This document shows, piece after piece, positions 57,155 through 64,000 of a DNA stretch of 64,000 bases (the stretch's first letter is position 1; each line of letters opens with the position of its first letter). Origin of the DNA: Albophoma yamanashiensis (Eukaryota > Ascomycota > Sordariomycetes > Hypocreales > Ophiocordycipitaceae); contig BCKH01000001.1 in the NCBI GenBank assembly GCA_001600555.1, positions 4,149,107 to 4,213,106 of the forward strand. The letters are read 5' to 3'. Below the pieces are notes generated by a model, which searched no databases, was not told the origin of the DNA, and saw only the letters and a list, made by a program, of their open reading frames with translations. Both the position numbers and the translations under genes were made by a program.

Positions 57155-57467
57155 TTTAGACTCGGAGCTTCGATATGTTGGTGGCTTATTTCATTACTAC
57201 CTTAGCGTACATGGGCATATACCTATCTGGATGGCGTTTTACGGGAAAGATAGGGGACATTTCGGGGCATGCAAACTCTTTACATTACTCCAGAAACGAT
57301 GCATGTGATGCGAGTCTGTCTGGTATCCAAATCTATCATCTGAAAAGCAGGTATCATGCAAAAGTGACGACGCTAGCCCGCAAAACCTGAACGCTCAAAA
57401 ACTAAAAGACTGGTCTTTACATGCAGTCCACGCGCACATGAAGCCCAACGCGCAGTCCGCCGCATAC
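57155..57467. other. Convergent 3' intergenic spacer
   Basis: The GST fusion gene (plus) and the MFS transporter gene (minus) converge on this AT-richer 313-nt spacer, which should hold both 3' ends. Confidence 0.5.
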
Positions 57468-59626
57468 TCACGAGTGCGGGCTGTCAATGCGCGTCCTCGC
57501 TTGTCCCCTCCGACTCCTGATGCCGTCCCACTTCTCGCGGACGGTGACCGCCTCGCCGCCCTGGCGAGCCCTCTCGCGACCCTCGCCCAGCTCCTCGAGG
57601 TCCTTGGTCTCGAGGAAGCTCCGGCCGTCCTCCTCGACGACGCGGCGCTGCGAGTCGGGCAGGTACGCCCACGAGAAGATGGCGCCGAAGGCCGCGACGG
57701 AGCCAAAGAGCAGGAAGATGAGGCCCTGGCGCGTCTGGCTATGGTAGGCGCTGTTGATGCCGTACACGACGAGGACGGCGACGATGCTGCCCAGTTTGCC
57801 TGCGGCGGCCGAGATGCCGTGGCAGGTGCACCGATAGCACGTGGGGAATATCTCGGCGGGGATGATGAACGTCAGTGTGTTTGCGCCTGTTGAGCAGATG
57901 ATCAGCACGCATGTACCCAATGGATTCCCATGCTGACATACCAAAGTTGAACATGAAGTGGCACAGAGCAACAAACACCACCGTGGCTGGGGCTGCCGGC
58001 GACCGGTTGACTCGGTAATACACACAGCCAGTGATGACGAAGAAGACGGCCAGGATCAGAAATGACGCGGTGAGCCACTGCCGGCGAGGAATACGGTTCG
58101 CGAAGAAGATGAAGCACACGCTTCCAGCGATAGATGCCAAGGAGACCGTCAGGAGGTATTGCTTGGTCTGTTCTATCAGGACGTCGTAGATGGTGTTGCA
58201 GGGATGCATTGCATCTGTCTGCCACACCGGAAGGCCGTTATCCCGCCACGCGGGAACCAAAGACTGGCCGCCTGGCAGCGTTGAGTTCCAGCATTCCAGC
58301 CGTTCGTCGATGGGCGTAGGGGCGGCGGTGGCCCACATGTCCGACAGCGTTCTTCGGTTGTCCAAAGAAAGGCCGTAAAAGCTCACGTCTAGGAAGAACC
58401 ACGTGGCCGCTGTGCCGAGGAGATAGTACCAGTTGCCGTCGCGTATGAAGTAGTTGTACAGGTCCTCCTTCGAGAACTGGACCGGCATCGGCCTGGGCGA
58501 TATCTCAGGATGGATGCCGTTGGTTTGAGGCTGCATCTGGAAAGAGTTGGCAAAGCCACCGGAGGGTGCGCCGTAGACTCTCTGCGTGTTCTGGATGGCG
58601 AGACTGGGTTTGTTGCGGACCTCGAGGCTGTAGAGGCCGCAGTCAAAGAGGAAGAAGCGGAAGATGATGGCGAGGAGGGCGGGGACGGCGCCCGAGCCGA
58701 TGACGATGCGCCATATCCCGTCGACGGCCTTGCGGCACTCGTCCGCGTGCGTCGCGTCGAGGCCGCAGCGCAGCGTCTGGAGCTTCTTGGTGTTGTCGAA
58801 GCCGAGGAGGACAAAGAGGCCGACAAGTTGGGCTAGAGCCTGTCCGACGGGCTGCATGAGGAACACGCTGGAGAGCATCGTGGCCCGCGACTGGGTGCTG
58901 GACCACTCCGAAGTGATGACGGCGCTGAGCGGGTACTCGGCGCCAATGCCTGGGGTGAATGTAAGTTTCTGCAGACAGCAATGGATACCGAGAAGGGTGG
59001 TCGTGACGTACCCACGCCCATTACGAAGCGCCACCAGATGAAGAGGGCAAGGAAGGACAGGTCTCCGTATCCATTGCTGCTCGTGACCACTCCAATGGTA
59101 GAGACGATGACGAGAACCAGCTCGATGCCGTACAGCCGGGTCCGGCCGAACCAGTCTGCGAGGAAGCCGAACAGGAGTTGGCCCAGGACGGAGCCAAGCA
59201 AGGTGAAGAGGTTGATGAGAAGGCTAGGCCATTGGCGGCCGTCGGGATAGTAGACAAAGGCAACAGAGGCGAGGATGACATTGGTGGAGAAGAGGTTGTA
59301 TCTGCGAACGGGGTCGAAGTCAGATCATGTTCGTAGGCGGGGGTACATGATTTGCGGATACCAGAGTTGAGTGAGGGTCAACGTACGAGTCGGTCAGGAA
59401 GCCAGAGGCGGCGACGCCCCAGATGCGCAAGTTCCACGAATTTAGGTCGAGCTCGTATCGCAGTTGATGGCGGTCCTACAGTAGTCACCGGTCAGCGCAA
59501 ATGGCACGTATAGTTGAGTATTGAGAGAGGACGGCGCACCTGAACATCCTGGGCGGGCAAGGCAGAGCTGTCAGAGCCGAGAAAGCCGCGGTTCCTGCGC
59601 CGAGTCGAGCTCGGATCAGGAGGCAT
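57468..59626 (-). CDS. MFS transporter, phosphate:H+ symporter type
   Basis: Five exons (59626-59540, 59475-59387, 59301-59012, 58949-57942, 57886-57468) sum to 1893 nt, 630 aa. It belongs to the PHO84-like branch of the major facilitator superfamily, probably a plasma-membrane importer of phosphate or a glycerophospho-compound. The cytosolic N-terminus is followed by WGVAASGFLTDSYNLFSTNV, LLFGFLADWFGRTRLYG (loop 2-3 signature), WWRFVMGVGIGAEYPLSAV, and, in the C-half, PAEIFPTCYRCTCHGISAAA. The central loop between the halves, about 100 residues, is unusually long. Each small exon is needed to keep the frame across the first membrane segments. The TGA stop lies within a GTGAGT sequence, so a further splice near the end cannot be ruled out. 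The transported substrate is inferred from similarity only. Confidence 0.9.
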
Positions 59627-61428
59627 GTCGTCCAATTCGCGCGTCGACTTGGGTCAACATAGGGGGCTTTCGTCGAGGTCGAGGTTGAAGTCCCAAACTG
59701 GAGTTGAAACTGTCTCAAGAGCAGCGTCGCGCGCGGTCGTCTAGGCTGTTGTAAAGCACTCAGGGGACTGCGTGAATCGACTCAACGGGGCATGCCGCGA
59801 GTACAGCGGCAGATATGGCGAAAGGAACCGCCGGGGAGACGTCGACGGCCGAGGACTTGTGGACGTGTCATGGCCGCAAGAGCCGAGCAGAGCGTTGGTG
59901 GCACGGCAAATGAGGTGATGTGCAAGCAGCGAGAGACGTGACGACGGGGAGCTGACAGCTCCATGGTGGTGGGGAGCGCCATGCCATGCTCGCTCGCACA
60001 AGCAAACCAGGGAACGGCAAGCCTACCGGTAGGCGGGCCGGACAGCGTCAGCGGACGGGCGGCGAGACGTCCTCCAGCTGCACGTCGAGTCCTCGACGAG
60101 CACAGCACCAGCGGCCCGGCACAGGCACGTGGTGGAAGACCCCTGGGCACTGGGCAGTGGGGAGCAGTGGGCGTCGACTAGCCCGGCCGCCTTGGCTGCT
60201 GGATGTTGGTTGTGGCTTGATTTGAGGCCTGTCTGGTCGGCGGCGGATGGCGAAGCGAACCATCATCACACAAGTAGTCTTGATTCCGACCCACGAGCCA
60301 TCGAGTGCGTCTGTTGGGCACCGGCGGAAGAGCGTGGGACTGCCTCGACCCGTTCCGGGCATGTTGAAATGCTTGTTGGCTGAGCTCGCTCGCAGGCAGT
60401 GAGCGAGCGGCTGGAGGCATGGACGGCTGCCACCCGGCGGAGATGCAACCCCGTCACGCCCACGCCCACGCCGCGCGCACACGGTGCGTGTAAGCAGAGG
60501 GCAGGCGAGCCCGCGGGCACCCGAATCGAGCAGCTCGACGGCGCGAGAGGGCGGGCAAGGGACCGCCGGTGAGGGCGTGGTTGCGACGCGGGTGCGACGT
60601 CGACGACGACGGGCCGGTGGAGAGCTACCTTGCAGTAGCCAGCTGGGAAGGGACGAAGCTACGCCAAGGGTCCGCGGCCGCGTCGGCCCCAGGCGAGAAC
60701 CCCACCGCGTCCGCCGGGCCACAGCGGGCTGCAGCCCATCACGACGCCCGCCGCTCCCCCGTGCGCGCTGCAGCCGCGTCTAGTGGAACGGGCCAGCCCC
60801 CCCCCGCCGCAACGTGCGCTGGACGCGCCGCCGCCAATGGGTGCGTTGCGTGTAAGTCCAGCGCCTGGGGGCGGTAGCGCAACCGCTCCACGGCTTCCCG
60901 GGGGCTCTGCTGCGACGACGACGCCGCACGAAGTGAAGCCTCACGGCACGCTCCCGCCCTGCCGGTGCGGCCACCCTCGACCCCGAGGTAGATTGTTCTG
61001 GCTTACCTGCTTGGCCTCGCCTCCACCGTCAGCCGGGGTGGTCCCTCGTGCGGCATGGGCAGCCTGCCCGCCAGGCACGCTTCTCTCTGCAGCTCGCTCC
61101 AGCAGGACCAGTCTCTCGCCGCACGTCGCGCCGATAACCTCCCTGCCAGCTCTACCTTGCCTGCCAGATCGGATGTCATCATGGAACATGGCTTGTAGTT
61201 GGCCGCCCGCTAGCTTCCGAGGCTCCCCTTGCCAGCGCTGTCGCCGTCGTCGCCGGCCTCATTTTTCTCGCCGCCCCTCCACCACCCCGCCGCCGGCCTT
61301 GGAAGCAAGCTCGCATCGTCGTCGTGACCCCCGTGTCATGACACGCTCTCCGTGGACGATCGCACCCAGATCGTCCTCGCCGTCGCCGTCGTAGCATCTA
61401 GTGGCTGCAGCTTCTCGCCCTCCGCAGC
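59627..61428. other. 1.8-kb divergent intergenic region
   Basis: This lies between the MFS gene (minus) and an uncharacterised gene (plus). It is GC-rich and full of open frames on all strands, none with a domain. Pyrimidine-rich sequence near 60980-61420 fits the leader of the plus-strand gene. Confidence 0.5.
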
Positions 61429-62854
61429 ATGGCAGCGGCCTCGTCCTCGTCCGGCTCCTCCTTCACCTCTTCCTCGCTCGGCCGTCCTCCCACCTACAGC
61501 CGCTCCTACACCAGCCCCGTCGACTCGACCTGGACGCCCACCTCGGGAATTTCTACCATCTCTGCGCCGTCCACGGGGGGCTCTTCGGCTCCCCAGGTTT
61601 CGTCTCTTCATCCGCTGGATCTCGGGCCGCCGGGCTATCAAGCAACCATGTACAGCTGCCCAAACCACACCCAAGAGCTTTGCGCCTTGTATGCGGACTT
61701 CGTCCTGACTTACTCGTCTTCCCCCAAACAGAACTCTCTTCCAGGACACTCCAGACGAGCGAACCGTATACCTCGGGCCCTGGGAGGTGGTGGGGTCCGA
61801 GCAGCGTCGCGTCTTGTGGCAATGCAGCTACCAGAACGAGCTGCTCGAACACTACCGTGAGCGCAATTGTTCCTTCATACTCACGCCGATGGCGCTGAAG
61901 TACGTACGCTAACATGTCACGGCCGCGCAGTTCCATCGGACATCCCCTCGGAGATCCATCCACACACCCTCCACTCGCGGCACCGGCAGTACCATGACCC
62001 TTCCGACATGGAACGCTATCTGACCTTTACCGAACCCCATCGAATCCGATACACCACCGACGAGGGCGTCTGCATTCACGACCAGTACATCCAGGTCCGG
62101 TACGAGTTCACCACCGTGGAGGGATCCCTCCAGCTCCAGGGCGACCTGCGACGGAGGGACATGATCAACTACTTTGACGTGGACGTTGCCTGGACCAATG
62201 TCCACGGCCGGACGGACAGCTTCGGCAAGGTCAAGGGCATCGGCGCCATCCAGCGCCTGAAGATGTGGCGCGACCGCTACACCACCTTCCACTCCATCAG
62301 CGTCCTGGCCAACAAGACGGATGGTCAGTATCGCGAGTACGACGTCCACATCTTCGAGGGAGAGCTTCGTGGCCGCGACGACCGTGCAAAGCAGCTGCGG
62401 CTGAACGTCCGCGGTCGACGAGGAAGCGGCTCGGACGAGCACCCGCAGCGCCGATCTTCGTTTGCCCAACGGCTGCGCTCGAGGCAGCGGTCGACGGGGC
62501 ATGTTGGCCAAGCCCATCCCGAGCCGCCGCCGAGCCCGTCCCAGACGTCTGTGGACATCAGATACCTGTCCCTCCAATTCAGCAGTCGGCAAGGCAAGTT
62601 GCGTGGACGTGAAGGCGCCCCAAATGTCACAAGGGCTAACCACCCAGGCAGACTACCGGCGCTTCCTCGAGGCCTGGCTGTACGCCCACAGCTCCGATCG
62701 CGAGTTCCAGGGCGTGCCCTTCCCCGCAAACCACTTTGAGCTGCCGTCGCCGCAGATGCTGCCCGGGCAGGCGTCAGAGTTGCCGTCCCCCGAATTGTAC
62801 CGCAGCCTGGACACGGTGCCAGAGCCCGATGACCCAACCGATGGCGGCGGCTGA
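61429..62854 (+). CDS. Uncharacterised fungal protein
   Basis: Four exons (61429-61688, 61732-61856, 61931-62593, 62652-62854) sum to 1251 nt, 416 aa. I do not recognise a named family. The N-terminal 80 residues are Ser/Thr/Pro/Gly-rich. The central part looks like a folded beta-rich domain: TVYLGPWEVVGSEQRRVLWQ, PSDMERYLTFTEPHRIRYTT, HDQYIQVRYEFTTVEGSLQL, then VKGIGAIQRLKMWRDRYTTF and QYREYDVHIFEGELRG. A basic, Ser/Arg-rich linker and a short C-terminal block (FLEAWLYAHSSDREF, PFPANHFELPSP) follow. There is no signal peptide or membrane span. The last intron begins with GC (GCAAGT) and ends at GGCAG; only this pair joins the two halves in frame. The even hydrophobic pattern and clean splicing argue for a real gene. 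Confidence 0.8.
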
Positions 62855-63312
62855 GGAGGTGCAGAACAGACCAGCGAACTCAAATCACGGTTTCGGTCCC
62901 GCGATGGCGCCAGGAGTGGCTGGAGACGACACCAAGCCACGCGGCGGCCCAGGGGCCAGGCTGGCACAGCGTCCGCACGTCTATGCCGTGGAAGGCTCCA
63001 ATGGGCTGATGAGCTGCAGCAAGTCTGCGCTGTGCGTTGTGAGGTTCGGATGGATCGGGGGCTGAAAAGCTCCCCGAGTTAATGTCACCCGTTCGAAGCA
63101 TGGCGTGTTGGCGGGCGACGAGGCGATTGGACCCGACACCCCACCACCTGCAGCACCCCACGATATCAGGCCACGACCAGTCGTCAACTCGTCATGGACC
63201 GACTGCACCCCGGACGCATGGTTGCGATGCCGGGCGAGCCTCATAATGCTCCCCAGGTATCAAACGGCATGCATTGCCATTGCCGATCCGTTGCAACGTC
63301 AATCCCGCCGCC
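62855..63312. other. Promoter region of the acetate kinase gene
   Basis: This 458-nt stretch holds the 3' end of the preceding gene and the promoter and leader of acetate kinase. No TATA box or other specific element was recognised. Confidence 0.5.
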
Positions 63313-64000
63313 ATGAAGGTCGTCCTCTCCATCAACGCCGGCTCAAGCTCCGTCAAGATCTCCGTGTACTTGGCCAACCAGAATGCCGCCCCGGAGCAGA
63401 TCGCCGACACCCAGGTCAGCGGCCTCACTGCACCCCCTGCACAGCTCAGATACGCGAGGTCCGGCAAGTTCGTCGTCAAGGATAGGAAGGTCGACGGCGG
63501 AGTGAAGAGCCAGGACGACGCCTTCAAGCTTCTCCTACAGACCCTCATCGACGACAAAGAGCTGCGTGAGGTCAGCTCCAAGAACGACATTGCCATTGCG
63601 TGCCACCGCATTGTCCATGGAGGCGACTACGACGAGTCCAAGATCATCAATGACGAGACGTACCATCGCTTGGAGGAACTGAGCGACCTGGCTCCCCTAC
63701 ACAACGGCGCCGCCCTGACCATCGTAGATTCGTGCATCAAGGAGCTGCCCGACGCCATCAATGTCGCCTGCTTCGACTCTCAATTCCACGCCACAATCCC
63801 GCGTCACATCTCTACCTACCCCATTGACCAGGAGGTCGCGAGGAAGAACCGGCTGCGCAAGTACGGTTTCCATGGCATCAGCTACGCCTTCATCGCCCGG
63901 TCGGTGGCAGGATTCCTCGATAAGGACCTCGACAAGCTCAACATTATTGCGCTGCACCTTGGCAGTGGCGCAAGCGCGTGCGCTATTAAGGGAGGCAGGA
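63313..64000 (+). CDS. ack: Acetate kinase, 3'-truncated by window end
   Basis: The frame is open from the ATG at 63313 to the window edge, 229 codons, without an intron so far. Acetate kinase interconverts acetate and acetyl phosphate with ATP. Family motifs are MKVVLSINAGSSSVKISVY (the nucleotide/metal-binding start), IACHRIVHGG with the catalytic Arg, DLAPLHNGAAL, FDSQFHATIP, RKYGFHGIS and HLGSGASACAIKGG. In eukaryotes this enzyme is found in some fungi and algae, usually alongside a phosphoketolase (Xfp) that makes acetyl phosphate; whether that partner exists in this genome cannot be seen here. A full-length protein is about 400-420 aa, so slightly over half is present. Confidence 0.93.
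   Translation, partial: MKVVLSINAGSSSVKISVYLANQNAAPEQIADTQVSGLTAPPAQLRYARSGKFVVKDRKVDGGVKSQDDAFKLLLQTLIDDKELREVSSKNDIAIACHRIVHGGDYDESKIINDETYHRLEELSDLAPLHNGAALTIVDSCIKELPDAINVACFDSQFHATIPRHISTYPIDQEVARKNRLRKYGFHGISYAFIARSVAGFLDKDLDKLNIIALHLGSGASACAIKGGR

Noticed and set aside
28212..59626. Possible secondary-metabolite cluster (P450, GST, MFS and Zn2Cys6 genes)
   Set aside because: The four genes are spread over 31 kb among housekeeping genes, and no polyketide synthase, peptide synthetase or terpene cyclase is present.
1..64000. tRNA, rRNA, CRISPR array or intact transposon
   Set aside because: I read the gene-free stretches for T-loop-like motifs, 5S-like sequence, regular direct repeats with spacers, and transposase or reverse-transcriptase motifs and found none that held up. 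A covariance-model scan would be needed to exclude diverged tRNAs.

Overview
The window is a piece of a filamentous ascomycete chromosome, most likely a Sordariomycete and plausibly Hypocreales. This rests on short GT-AG introns of about 45-110 nt with CTAAC/CTGAC-type branch points, GC-rich coding exons with strong third-position GC, long gene-poor intergenic stretches, and fungus-only families (Zn2Cys6 regulator, DUF2406, a CYP52-like P450, a eukaryotic acetate kinase). I assembled 20 protein-coding genes from splice sites, conserved motifs and frame continuity. For every complete gene the summed exon lengths are a multiple of three. I recognised no rRNA, tRNA, CRISPR array or intact transposon.

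Layout. 0-7.2 kb: a DUF2406 protein (minus), a 4.7-kb gene-free stretch, then ribosomal protein eL33 (RPL33, minus) with a 10-nt internal exon. 9.0-15.4 kb: glucose-6-phosphate dehydrogenase and Mediator subunit MED14 (both plus). 15.8-19.8 kb: protoporphyrinogen oxidase HEM14 and the poly(A)-RNA-binding protein NAB2 (both minus). 20-24.4 kb: gene-poor, holding one small fungus-specific gene (minus). 24.4-30 kb: a secreted GH20 beta-N-acetylhexosaminidase and a CYP52-like P450 (plus). 30.3-32.2 kb: an ARO8-type aminotransferase (minus), divergent from the Golgi Rab-GEF subunit RIC1 (plus, 33.8-37.2 kb) and CK2 beta (plus). 39.2-43.9 kb: a PAP2-family lipid phosphatase and the mitochondrial ribosomal protein uL2m (minus). 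45.3-49.3 kb: a B-type cyclin and the THO subunit TEX1 (plus). 51.3-57.2 kb: a Zn2Cys6 transcription factor and a GST-domain fusion protein (plus). 57.5-59.6 kb: an MFS phosphate-type transporter (minus), divergent from an uncharacterised fungal protein (plus, 61.4-62.9 kb). The window ends inside an acetate kinase gene.

Most of the content is housekeeping: ribosome, Mediator, heme, mRNA export, CK2, cyclin and central carbon metabolism. The P450, GST, MFS and transcription factor genes are scattered and no polyketide or peptide synthetase backbone is present, so I do not read this as a biosynthetic cluster. The points most worth following are architectural: very small exons, two GC-AG introns, two stop-free 51-nt introns in one regulator, a conserved basic domain fused to an omega-like GST, two orphan fungal proteins, and an ACGGAGTA-type motif recurring in intergenic DNA.
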